A program made the translations under genes and the position numbers. From contig JARHVA010007802.1 in NCBI GenBank assembly GCA_037957365.1, forward strand, positions 541,606-605,605: a stretch of 64,000 nucleotides of DNA, given 5' to 3'. Below the pieces are notes generated by a model that saw only the letters and a list, made by a program, of their open reading frames with translations, was not told the DNA's origin and did not search any database. The DNA comes from Torreya grandis (taxonomy: Eukaryota; Streptophyta; Pinopsida; Cupressales; Taxaceae). Below are positions 1-11,040 of the stretch, in pieces; positions within the stretch are counted from its first letter, which is position 1; the number at the start of each line of letters is the position of its first letter.

Positions 1-2392
1 TGGTAAAGTGGTTAGTTTTGAGTCTAAAAATCCAAAAGAACAAGGCACAAAGGCCTCAAAACCTTGGGACAAAATGCTAGTAGCCAAAGGGGTGTCAAAT
101 ACCTAGTGCTTTTCAATTAATTTTAGGGATTCACCCTAAGGAGGCACTTTCTCAATAGGAGCCTACTCTTATGGGCTATTACTCAAATATGGCTTACCTC
201 CTTTGGGATTAGTAACTATGTTTGTAACTTTGGGGTGGTTTTTCTTCTTTCCTACCATAGTCCATCCATCCTCAATTGGTTTTTGATAACTTTAGGAGAG
301 GGCTTGGGGGAGAGGAGGAGAAATTAGACACATTATTATGATCCAACTAAAGGGGACAATCCTAAATCTTATGGTCTATGGATTGGTAATGAAATCAAGT
401 GTTAGACAAGTTAATATGCAAGACTTGTTAGGAGTACCTCACATCCCTAGCTTGAATTTCCATAAACTCCTTGAGGTCCTAGGAGAGGTCTAATTATACA
501 TAGACCCATTTTTGTGGTCTAGCAAAGTAGAACCAGCTTTGATCATGACAAACCACATAGCCTATATAGGACACAATCCAGTGAATAAAGTGCTAACAAG
601 GGAGTGAAAGGCCTAGAAATTCAACCCAAATTGGGACTTTAAGAGCAGTGTGCTCTGAGACCACAAAGTCTCATATCCAAGGAGAGAGAAACATAATCAA
701 GTTCCTAACATACCAAGCGACAAACTTGTGGAGGATTCCTCCCACATGGGAGGGGTTTAAAAAGTGAAAGATAAAAACCCATTAGTCATGTTCTAGATAC
801 TTTCCAATTTAATGTCATGAGTTACCTAGTGAGTTTGAACCCAAGACTGTAGCATACTTTTAGAGGGAATTCTCCCAAAAAGTATCTTATTATACAAAAT
901 TTCTCTAACTATTGACACATAAAATTAAATTTAAGAATAGGCAATATAACATCAAGTTCCAAAGCATTACCTCATGGTAAACATTCGGGACAAAATTCTT
1001 CAAGAACTTACAAAGAGACATTGCTCATTACTTTACCATTATTCTTCATAGCTAAAACAACTAGGATAGAATGGGGAGAATTCATTATAAAATATGGCCT
1101 CACCCAAAGGCAAGAAACCCTAAATAGTAATAAACTCAAGTCCTGTAGGTGATGTAAGGATATGGTATGATATAAGGTTAGGCAGGTAGAAAAATGAGGC
1201 CCAACTAGATGGCAGGCATGGATTAAACCCTATCAAAGCAAAAAAAACCAAATCTCTTTCTATATCTAACATGTTTAAAATAGATACCGTAATAGATTTT
1301 AAAGCCACATGGAGGTTATGTGAAGACAAGCTATGAACATGGCATGTGAGATGTCACAAAGGTTCTACTAGGCATAAAATGTGGTGCAAAGCACTCCAAG
1401 TTGAGTTTTGACCAAGTTACATATGTTGATAATGGAGAAGTGTACACAAATTCATGTGGATCATTGGTTCTTTCTTTAAGATAAATGGTATCCATTGCAT
1501 CAATTTGTAGTTGTAGAAATTGAATTTGAATTTTTAGAGAATAAAACCACTTGGATTGATTAGCATATTAACCTACTTTGACCACATTAAAATTAGATGT
1601 GTTTCTATAATATGTGTGGGTGTCTACCACATCAATAATATGATCCTTATCTATAGGCCATATGTGTTTGGGATCTATATTAGAATAATACTATGTTATT
1701 GATATCCCAAGATGTAGAGGTAAATAAGGCTTAAAGAGTTACATATTAAATATTGGGTGCATGCCCAAGTATGGAGGAAAATTAAGGGAAAAAATAACTC
1801 TCGCCAATTTCACATAAATTGTATAGGTACCATAGATGAGAGGGTATTTGGGCATGTGGGGACCAAATCTTGAACACGTTTTATACTAAAAGAGGATGAA
1901 CTTTTCATTAATTTAAAATGTATTTATACCCAATTATAATGCATTGATATTCAACCCTAATTCATATGAATTATTAGAATTGTACATAAAATATTGTGCT
2001 ATTGTTAGTATACTTTATTTCAACCATAAATATCTCAATTTAATATTTGCATGAATTAATGCTAATATTGGGTTCGATCATATATATTTTTCATCATATG
2101 GATTTTCAATTGTGTTTTAAAGATAATTAATCCTTGGTTTTATTTGTTAAGGATTCAAATTTGTATGAATTAATCATCAGCCATCTTTCCATTGATACTA
2201 ACAATGGATTTGTATTTAATTATTTTTGGTTTATAGTTATTCATACAAATATGAATTTGATTTATTTGTATGAATTAAATTCATACAAACATCATGTTGT
2301 TAGTAAGGATGACATTTTGGCCATGAATGTACCCATACCTTCATTCCACACTTAGAAATTGTTGGTGAGGGCATTACATTCCTCTTTCAATT
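1..2392. other. Unidentified AT-rich DNA
   Basis: No coding tract, LTR boundary or RNA gene is recognisable here on either strand. The short open frames are not longer than expected by chance in AT-rich DNA and resemble no family I know. The stretch from about 1,900 to 2,300 is especially AT-rich. It may be older retrotransposon sequence decayed beyond recognition. Confidence 0.5.
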
Positions 2393-2599
2393 CACTACAA
2401 GAAAGGTTATGCCAATGTGAATTATAAAAACATTTTTATCCTAATTTTATAACAATATCTAATATTTAATTTTAAAAGCATAGCATGATATTACTTTAAT
2501 AGTAAACATACATAGCATAACATTAGATGTCACTAGACAAACTAAGGTGAAAAACAAGGCTTATCTCTCATATTAGATCGTGAAAAATAAGGTTGTTCA

Positions 2600-2925
2600 C
2601 ACTAAACTAAATAAAATAATCAACTAAAAACCATAAATAAATAACCCCAAAGCAATATTGAAGATTTGTAAAAAAGTAAGAAATGAAAAAAAAATATTAA
2701 GATACTTTGTCTCATGTCCTTAGTGAGGTTTTAAAAATATCACCTACAAATCCATTATTTATGATGATAGTAAAATGAGAAATGAATAACCAATACAAAT
2801 GTGAATTATTAAAACACCATTGCTGATATGGATGTAAAATAGTCAGTTGGTGCAATGAGCATGAACATGATGTTTTGTATCATCTTCCATGTTGAGTGCA
2901 AACATCCCTTAAATATTTCAAGACT
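2600..2925 (+). repeat. Imperfect direct repeat, copy 1
   Basis: This stretch is collinear with 3790-4135. Shared blocks include AAGATACTTT-TCTCATG-CCTTAGTGA, AAAACACCATTG, GATGTAAAATA and a following TGATG-TTTGTA-CAT block. Copy 1 lies inside the proposed CACTA element and copy 2 just outside its right end, so either the element boundary is more complicated than drawn or two related elements lie side by side. Confidence 0.6.
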
Positions 2926-3148
2926 ATCCAATAAGTCTTAAAAAATCATTAGGATATCTCGGTCATCCATGTAATTAAAATAAAACATATTAAAAATGAA
3001 ATGGAAATTGAGTAATATTAAGGCCATAATCAAGAATACACACACACACAAGACATGGGGCACTTGTAAAAGCTAAAATTTATATCTTACATCTGATTTA
3101 TAAGAGTTAAAATTGATATATTATATTTTGATAGCATTGGAAAAGGAT

Positions 3149-3335
3149 AATAAACTTTGGAAAAAATAAAATAGAAATATGTTATAATTCAAATAGAAAT
3201 ACATAACATTTGGTAAGGCTAACATTTTATTATTAATAAGAGTAGTGTGTGTCTATATATATATATAAACTTTGGAAAAAATAAAATAGAAATATGTTAT
3301 AATTTAGATAGAAACACATAACATTTGGTAAGGCT

Positions 3336-3339
<4 letters not shown>
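3149..3339 (+). repeat. 77-bp tandem duplication
   Basis: Two copies (3149-3225 and 3265-3339) share ATAAACTTTGGAAAAAATAA, then a block containing ATATGTTATAATT and ending CATTTGGTAAGGCTAACAT. Only a few substitutions separate them. They lie inside the CACTA-like element. Confidence 0.85.

Positions 3340-3393
<54 letters not shown>
3339..3393. repeat. (AT)n microsatellite
   Basis: An uninterrupted AT dinucleotide run of about 27 units directly follows the second copy of the 77-bp duplication. Confidence 0.98.
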
Positions 3394-3397
<4 letters not shown>

Positions 3398-3414
3398 ATA
3401 GCTTATTCCACTTC

Positions 3415-3560
3415 AATAGTAATGCAAATTCACTTCATCTACTCTTCCCCTTCAATAGCATTGCAAATGCAAACTAATGTGTGTAAAGATGAAATAGTTA
3501 GGTGCAATTGAGCTTAGGGATGGGCTCCTTCAATTCCCATAACATGTTCAATGTAGGATG
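3415..3560 (+). repeat. Dispersed repeat segment shared with the end of the window
   Basis: The stretch with CACTTCATCTA-TCTT and ATGCAAA-TAA-TG-TGTG resembles 63,895-63,975. The following GGGATGGGCTCCTT-AATTCCCATAA resembles 62,505-62,545. A relative of the CACTA-like element, or a repeat captured by it, probably lies at the right edge of the window. Confidence 0.5.
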
Positions 3561-3789
3561 GTGAGTTGTTATCTTTTTGGCACATCAAATAAAATGCATG
3601 CATAATATGGAATGAGAACTAGTAAGTAAAGTTCAAATGTCCCACATTTGGCTCTTACTATTACTTTTTATTGTTCACATTGGCATAACCTTGTTTGTAT
3701 TGAATTTTAACAGGATCAACAAAATAAAATAATTCATACAAATAAATCAAAAATGTATTTCTATGAATTTCATTCATGAAAATTATTCT

Positions 3790-4135
3790 TATTGAAATAT
3801 TATTTGTGCTTAACCAAATAATATAATTACCTCCAAACTAAAACTGAAAATTTGTGAAAACTAAGAAATGTAAAAAATTCATAAGATACTTTATCTCATG
3901 ACCTTAGTGATTTTTAAAAACCTCGCCTATATATATATTGTTATTAGAGAGGGAAATATGAACAATGAAGAACCCATATGAATGTGTAGGCTTAACAAAT
4001 ACAATCTAAGTATTAATTGTGTTTAAAAACACCATTGTAAATCTAGATGTAAAATAACCACTTGGATAAATAGGCATAAATGTGATGCTTTGTACCATGT
4101 TCCATTTTGAGAGAAAGCACTCCTTAATAGGTACC
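3790..4135 (+). repeat. Imperfect direct repeat, copy 2
   Basis: Second copy of the segment at 2600-2925, about 1.2 kb downstream, with numerous substitutions and small indels. No coding frame. Confidence 0.6.
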
Positions 4136-4890
4136 TATAGGTAACAATCAAAAACATTGAGCATTATGTTATTCCCTTATCCTATGAAATGTCTAGGGAT
4201 ATGTGTGGCTGACTTGTGGCATACATACTTTTTTTATATTCTTATCACAATTATCTATGTTCTTATTAGGTTGGCCTATGGAATAACCATGGATAAGTAG
4301 ACTACATATAGAGGTAGTATTTATTCTTATAGGATCATAATATGAATTATTTTTTAATGCATTATTGTGGAGGTTGACCCCTCAAAGTGGCTCAGTCATA
4401 ATAGTCAAGTATTATGCTCTTTCACCAATTGTTGTTGTGTATCTCCTTATTCTATTCTTAATTTTATGATATATTATTCTATTATAATAAATCATCTAAG
4501 TAATTTCATTACAAGTGAAATTATAGCTTTGATTTGGGAAAGTTTATATGGAATAATTTTTCAAATATGGTGTCCTAAGCACTAGAAGATTTTATAAATA
4601 TAACTTGTGATCTAGGAAGAATTCAATTTTTTCATCACCATAGTTTTGTTAATGGATTATTTACAAAATATATATATACACAAAATTATATAAAAAATTA
4701 TGGAATATTTTTAAACTTTTGAAAATTAGTAGTCATTAGATTCATCTCTACAATACAATTATATTGTTATATTATATTAGTACACTTTTTGGGCAAAATA
4801 TTTTCACCCTTATACACACTAGAAATCATTGGATTCATCTTGCTAAGGCAATCATAATAGTATAATATATCAATACATTTTTTTGGGGTT
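4136..4890. other. Unidentified AT-rich DNA, possible LTR of the downstream gypsy element
   Basis: No gene. It lies just upstream of the tandem leader of the plus-strand gypsy element, where a 5' LTR would be expected. I could not find a matching 3' LTR or a primer-binding site, so this is only a positional suggestion. Confidence 0.25.
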
Positions 4891-4892
4891 AC

Positions 4893-5234
4893 CCTCCTAG
4901 GGTTTGTCCATGGTCGGGCCTAACACTCATAAACATGAGAAATGGAAAGAAACACCTAAAAATCCTTGACAAGATGACATGGAGTCTGAAACTTTGGATC
5001 TAAGTATTTCAGTGTTGGTTCAACACCTTCAATCATAGTTACATGACATGGTGTGAAACTATGATCTCCATGTGGTTCAAGGGGACTTCATGGGTATGAG
5101 AGGGATTTGTCCATGGTTGGTCCTAACACTCATGGATGTGGGAAAGGGAAATAAACACCTAAAACTTCTCACCATGATGGCATGGAGTTTGAAACTTTAG
5201 ATTTTAGTATTTCAATGGTGCTTCAACACCTTTA
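4893..5234 (+). repeat. Tandem leader repeat (about 203-bp unit), left part
   Basis: TTTGTCCATGGT-G-CCTAACACTCAT occurs at about 4,902 and again at about 5,106, giving a unit of about 203 bp. The second unit stops at 5234 and its remainder resumes at 15,061, where ATGATCTCCATG-GGTTCAA and TCATGGGTATGAGAGGG recur in the same order. The array is therefore the split leader of the gypsy element whose gag begins near 15,285. Confidence 0.7.
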
Positions 5235-8200
5235 TGTTGGAAGTAAAATGAATAAGAGGGGGGTTGAATCAGTATTTAAAGCATTTATGAAAATTCCACT
5301 TAATCATTCATGAACATTAATTCAAACATTTAGATCAAACAATGACTAAGTAACCATCCACATATGCATGAAACATAAGAACAAAAGATAACACAACCTA
5401 GATGTGGTAAACCCTCAAGGGGAATAAAACCCACTAATTATTTTAAATGGACTATAGTTTTATAATACAAAATATCAAGTTTAGTGAAACACCAACTTCA
5501 CATGGAACACCAACCCCAACTAGCTAAGCACCGACCCAGCTAGGCTTTAACAAGTATCCACTTACAAGGAGGCACTAACCCCTAAATGAATCATCACCAA
5601 ATAAGCCACCTAAAAAAATTGACCAAATTTAACACCTTTTTTATCATAAAATATATGCTTATCACCTTCTTCATCTCTTCACACACTTCTATTCCTTTTA
5701 AAACTGCCTCTAGGCTTCTTTACTCTACTAGGTCTCTTCAAGACTGATTAGGTCATATGACCTTGATATCCATAATCAAACCTCATTTTATATATTAATT
5801 AATATCTCTATACACCCTTATAATTTTTTATATTACCTCCTTCTTCTCCTCAACGTGCTATTTTACTTGCTTGCAATCTATTCTCACAAATAGGCCTAAA
5901 ATTGCCTTATATTTATACAATCCTCTTGCTCATATTCTTTTTGGTCATAAAAAAACCCTTAACCTATTAAATAATAAATTTAATATATATTATTAAATAT
6001 CATAAACATTAATAAAACTTTAATTGAGTCCCTTTAGGCTTGACATACCTCAATTAGGCCTCATTTCATCTTTAGGTCTCATGGGGACCTAATTCCATTA
6101 GGTTTACTTTAGAACACATTAAAACACCTCAAATAGTAGGAACATATCATATAACACTCAGATATACCTATAATAATCTCATCTAGGCTCCAAATAATAT
6201 TTCAAGTCCAATCACTACTTGAAGCACACCATTTGTATTGTTCATAATTAGGCCTGTGCATACCCAGAAATTCTATCTTGAACTATTGAAGATGAAACAC
6301 CAATTGGATAAAAAAAACATGGAAATAAATCAAATATTAACAAACCTCATGATTTTAGGGTCATCAAAAACTTTAATAGACACTTCAAATAGGGTATATA
6401 GGCTCAAACTCTTCTTTGTAAAATGTTCACTCTAAACTACCAACTAGCCTCAAAACATAGTCATGGAAACTTGAAATTTTGACACCTGAAAGAACACACT
6501 AAATCATTTTCAATGAATTAAAATTATCCTAAAAAATAAATATAAAAACTCCAAAAAAATTATCATAATCTCTAATGGCAACTATTGGTTTTGCATACCA
6601 ATTTATTGACCTTCTCTTTCACATATCTCACTCAACCAAACAAGCCATTTTGGATTCAACATTTTCGCTAATTTTAATGACTACCAAAAAGTATAAAAAG
6701 AAATAATAGTTCATGAAAGTATAAAAAAACAACACCATGTTCATTACATACTTAAACTTAGAGAAAAGATCCTCCAAATCATCACTACAACTTGCTTACT
6801 CAAATCTGCCAATTTCCCTTAAAGCATAGTCATGGTGACAATGATCTTAAAAACTTGTATGACATCTTTTAGAGACTTCAAATTCATTTATATTATATTA
6901 TGATACAAATATAAAATTATCAGATATAAATATAACATGGTCAAATAACAAATATTGGTCTTTGATACCAATCTCATAACCTCATTGTCCACAAACCTCA
7001 CTAAGCCATAAAAGTTAACTTGTGAGCAACTTTTTCACTATAACCACTAAACTCCAGAATTTATATCAAACATTAGAATTTATTACAATTATTTAAAAAC
7101 ACCTACATTAATATGGTTTCATCCTTACTCCATGATAACACATTCTTAAACATCTTCTCACAATTGCCTAGGTTTCTCACTATTTCCACCATTAGGCCTG
7201 TAAGCGATAGGCTATCTTGGATGACCAGTTTAACATACTTGAAGGATATAAATTGTCAAAAAAAATTCATGGACACCAACTAAAATTATAAAAAAAATTC
7301 CTCTATCCTTTTATCAATTTTGACTTTGGCAACTCTGACAACCATATCAAATCTCTAAGAAATAAGTTTTTTTCTGTATTATCCACTCACTCACCTAAAA
7401 CTTAATCACACATGGAGATGCCTAAGAGAGTTGAATACAACATAAAATCACTAAAATATCCACACCAATCCATTTTTATCACTTTATAATAACTTATTTT
7501 ATACCAGGTCATTATTAGGGTTCTTTGAGAGTTTAAATCATCTTTCACTGTTAAAAATCATTCATAAAGCTTAGCCCCTCATTCCAAAAACTAATGCCTA
7601 GAAATTTTATCTAAGACCCTTTTACATATACCATGAAAATATTAGGTCTTCACGCATATGTTTCACATGCCAATGAACACTTGAAAAACCTTCTTGGGTA
7701 GACAACTCTTCATCTTGTGCACTCGAGAGACCTTAAAACACTTTTTCAAGCCTAAACCTTCAAAATTTAACCTCATACATAGTCAACACACTTTTGAAAT
7801 CTATCACACCACTAAAAAATTCTCACATTCTCATTCTTATCTTGAAATTTTAATTTCATACCTCATTTGGTCACTTTCTTTCTCTTTGTTATCTAAACCT
7901 TGACCTACAAACCACATTAGTTCTTAAAACTGACCTTCTAACCACTATATAAGATATCAACACCTTCCATAAAACCTCTTAACATGATAAAACACTTTCA
8001 TACATCTTTCATAAGCCTTGACAATAGATCATGATGCCTCATTAGGCCAGGTAGGGTCTATAAATGATCTAGTTATAGACTAAATCTATAGATCCTACCC
8101 TTGTAGGCTCACTTTGAGACTCTTATTAGTGATCTAATGTTTCACATACATACTAAATAAACCTTATACAACCATTCATGCATGTGTGCACTCATTTCAC

Positions 8201-8664
8201 CAAACTATTATACTCATACATTATCACAAGGTATAGACAAGGCTTTAAAATACACCTTGATGCCTTAACCTATTCCTTCCACATCATGACCTTAACACAA
8301 CATCAACCAAGTAGATATAAGACACTTATACTTATACCTTTGTCTCTCATGGTAGTCACTACATATATTTAGTGCTCATAATCTTGTCACAACACACACT
8401 ACTAATTGGCCTTGCTCATCTAGATACCAGTCTTAAAACAACTACTTGACATCAACCTCATTCATCATGATTACACTCTTTCTCATAGCAACACCACTTA
8501 CAAGAACTCATCATGCCTTCACAAGAACCTTGTCACATCAAGCTCATAATCTCATACATAAAATACCACTCATCATGCATCTTCACTAAATGCACTTAGA
8601 CATCAATGATAATATACTTTGACATTAATAACATTAGATTAACATCAATGACAACACTATGCCA
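5235..8664 (-). repeat. 3' LTR of the LARD-like element
   Basis: On the plus strand it begins TGTTGGAAGTA and ends near ACAACACTATGCCA. It is collinear with 11041-15060 along its length; shared blocks include GTAAACCCTCAAGGGGAA, GGATGACC-GTTTA and CTCATTCATCATGATTAC. No coding frame is apparent. Many transitions and small indels separate the two LTRs, so the insertion is old. Confidence 0.8.
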
Positions 8665-8682
8665 AAAAATTTCCCCTTTATC
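8665..8682 (-). other. Polypurine tract of the LARD-like element
   Basis: On the minus strand this reads GATAAAGGGGAAATTTTT, ending at the LTR boundary. A purine-rich run with a GGGG core next to the 3' LTR is the expected second-strand priming site and supports the minus orientation. Confidence 0.7.
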
Positions 8683-10560
8683 ATTAATGTCAAAACACAC
8701 TATAGTCTAATCAATCTCTTTTCCCCAAAATTGTTCTTTCTCCCCCTTTGACATTAATGACAAAGGGTCTTCCATAAATATCTATCTGATCCTTGGACTT
8801 GAACTTCAAAAAATCATATAATGAAATGCTGACCAAAACTGACCTTAGGCTCATACCAATTGTTGTAGACAACTTCTAAAACTCTTGAGTTTATCCTAAA
8901 TAAACCATGCCTCTTATTTCATCAATATCTTTAATGCATATATAACTCCATCTCAACTTTTGATTGTTCTTAGTATCCTTTTATATCTAATATCAACCTC
9001 AAATCTTCATTCATGTTGACTTAAACTTTAACATATCTTTAAATCATAGAGCTAACAAGCTCCCCTTATGTCCATAGTTTACTTTTGATTCACATAATGA
9101 ATAATGACCTCATTCATGCTTGGTTGGACCCTCAACATTTTTTCACACCATAAAGACTCATGTTATCATCCTCTTATCTCATTAAGACATTTTGATCCAT
9201 CTACATCATGACAACCCTTCTTGTATTAGTTCACTACTCATTAGGTCTATAAAAGACCTAGTTCACTATTTGCTAGACTTCAATTTTGATTGATCACCTT
9301 CACCTCACTCAACCAGGGCATATCAAGCATACAGACCTATGATACATGACCCAAAGTTAATCTTCAAATGCCTAAATCAATCAAACTCAATTCCTATGAG
9401 CATAAAACATATCTATAATCAATTCTTGTCCACCATGTCTATTAGGTCTGTCTATAATCAAAGATATTTTTCCAAGGGAGATATGTATTCATCCATGTTG
9501 GATCATAGATCACTCATGTCATGTCCATATGTTATATTAGATAATATTCTTGCATCAATCTATCTCCTTCATGTTTCTCAAGCCACCATGGCACATACCT
9601 CATCGTGACATCTTCCTTACATCATTTTGTCAATTAGGTTTACACATACATGATTCATTATGATAGACATATATCATAACATGTCTTCTTCATGATATGA
9701 AAACTAAGAATATACAACATGTGCCTTGGTCCTCTCTAACCTGAAGGTCATCTTGATGCACATAGAACACTCAACTCTTTCTCACAACTAGCTCAACAAA
9801 TAGAATCATGAAACATCTCAAAAATCAGACTTCCCCCTAGCTCCATGCTTACCTCTATTTAGATAATAAATGAAACCACTCTCTTGAAAAATAACTCATA
9901 TCTACCAAGATCCCCCTTATACCAAACATATATAAATTAATTAAACAACTTAACAAAGAAAAATCATACATAACTACACAACCATGTTCCCCCTTTGTCT
10001 TCATAACTTATTCACCATGTGAATCAATATTACATGCATACCATATCTAACATAGATCAATAATACCAAATACTTACATCTCAACATGCCAAAATACCAC
10101 ACTTCTAGCTTAGATTCAATAATCTTCAACTTGTCTTCATACCTTCTTCACATACAACACCTGTCAAAGCTCAACAACCATCCACCATGCTTCTACTTAC
10201 TAATGAGTGTCTCCATGAAGCCTAATGGAGTCACCCCTTCCATAGGGAATATATAACAACACAAATTTAGGATATTCCTAGATCTCCATACTCTCACAAG
10301 ACTGAATATTCTTCAACATCCTTTTAGGCTTGACTATCAACTTAGGCTTGACTTTTGACTTGGCCTCTTCATCATCCTTTTGATCTAATAAAGAATACTC
10401 TTGACATTATTTCAAATCTAACTTATGCTCTATAGTAGAAAATAACCCACCTTGGTTTATGAGTTGATCATGACTTACCTTTTCATCCTTATTAGTCAAC
10501 TCTTCTTTCATACTGCTTTAATCAACCATATAAGAAATAAGATGTCCCTTGTTTCTTGAC
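8683..10560 (-). other. Non-coding interior of the LARD-like element
   Basis: No RT, integrase or protease signature was found on either strand. The plus-strand open frame at 9339-9608 is antisense to the element and resembles nothing. At about 8,853-8,872 a second primer-site-like stretch (minus strand ACAACAATTGGTATGAGCC) may mark an older LTR junction. Confidence 0.5.
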
Positions 10561-10870
10561 ATGTGGCTTAATCAACCACTATCTATAATCTAAGTTTTCA
10601 TAGAATCTTTTTCTTTAATCTTCATTCTATTAGTACCATCATTATTTGTTAGACTATTAACCTTTGAGGTTTGACTCTCATTGGCTTGAGATTTCTCTTT
10701 GTGGTCTTCTTTAAATCCAAGACCTACCTTGACATTTGTAGATTTATGACTACTCAAGATGTCATCTAGGACACCTGAATGTTTCTCAGATTTTTTATAG
10801 GTCTTCAACTTGATTGATGCCTAATCTAACTCTGAATTTAAGGACTCCACTTCTCTTCTAATATTTAAGT
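10560..10870 (-). pseudogene. Gag-like coiled-coil remnant of the LARD-like element
   Basis: The minus strand encodes a charged stretch containing KKYLNIRREVESLNSELD, one stop, then ASIKLKTYKKSEKHSGVLDD and ILSSHKSTNVKVGLGFKE. A coiled coil followed by an L-DD-LSS--S--K-GLGF-like motif occurs in the gag region of many plant LTR retrotransposons. About 70 codons are open without a stop. The frame then continues with stops through Lys- and Glu-rich sequence. It is the only coding trace in the element and lies near the primer site, where gag should begin. Assignment to a superfamily is not secure. Confidence 0.45.
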
Positions 10871-11020
10871 ATTTTTTCATAAGACTCATCCCTTTTAAAA
10901 AATATCCAATATCCATTTATTTTAATAGACCTTCATTTCTATCATGATAAACACTATCATCATCATAATCCATGTTTGTTCTTCTTAGGATTAGATTTAG
11001 GATATTAGGCCTATTTTAAA

Positions 11021-11038
11021 GGACCTAATTTGATACCA
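11021..11038 (-). other. Primer-binding site (initiator-Met tRNA type)
   Basis: The minus strand reads TGGTATCAAATTAGGTCC, beginning two bases inside the 5' LTR end. The first eight bases equal the usual plant PBS TGGTATCAGAGC; the remainder has diverged. Confidence 0.75.
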
Positions 11039-11040
11039 AA

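Larger units (their letters stand above)
2393..3702. mobile_element. CACTA-like non-autonomous DNA transposon
   Basis: The left end begins CACTACAAGAAAGG followed by TTATGCCAATGTGAA. The right end, read on the minus strand, begins CAATACAAACAAGG followed by TTATGCCAATGTGAA. CACTACAAGAAA is the usual terminus of plant CACTA (En/Spm) elements, so these look like terminal inverted repeats of about 29 bp, with a few mismatches in the right copy. The element would be about 1.3 kb and has no transposase frame, so it is a deletion derivative. Both sides are flanked by AATT, but a clean 3-bp target duplication cannot be assigned. The interior holds a 77-bp tandem duplication and an AT microsatellite. 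Confidence 0.55.

Noticed and set aside
10590..10808. Treating the 72-codon minus-strand frame as an independent small gene
   Set aside because: It lies inside the LARD-like element in the element's orientation, and readable gag-like sequence continues beyond both ends.
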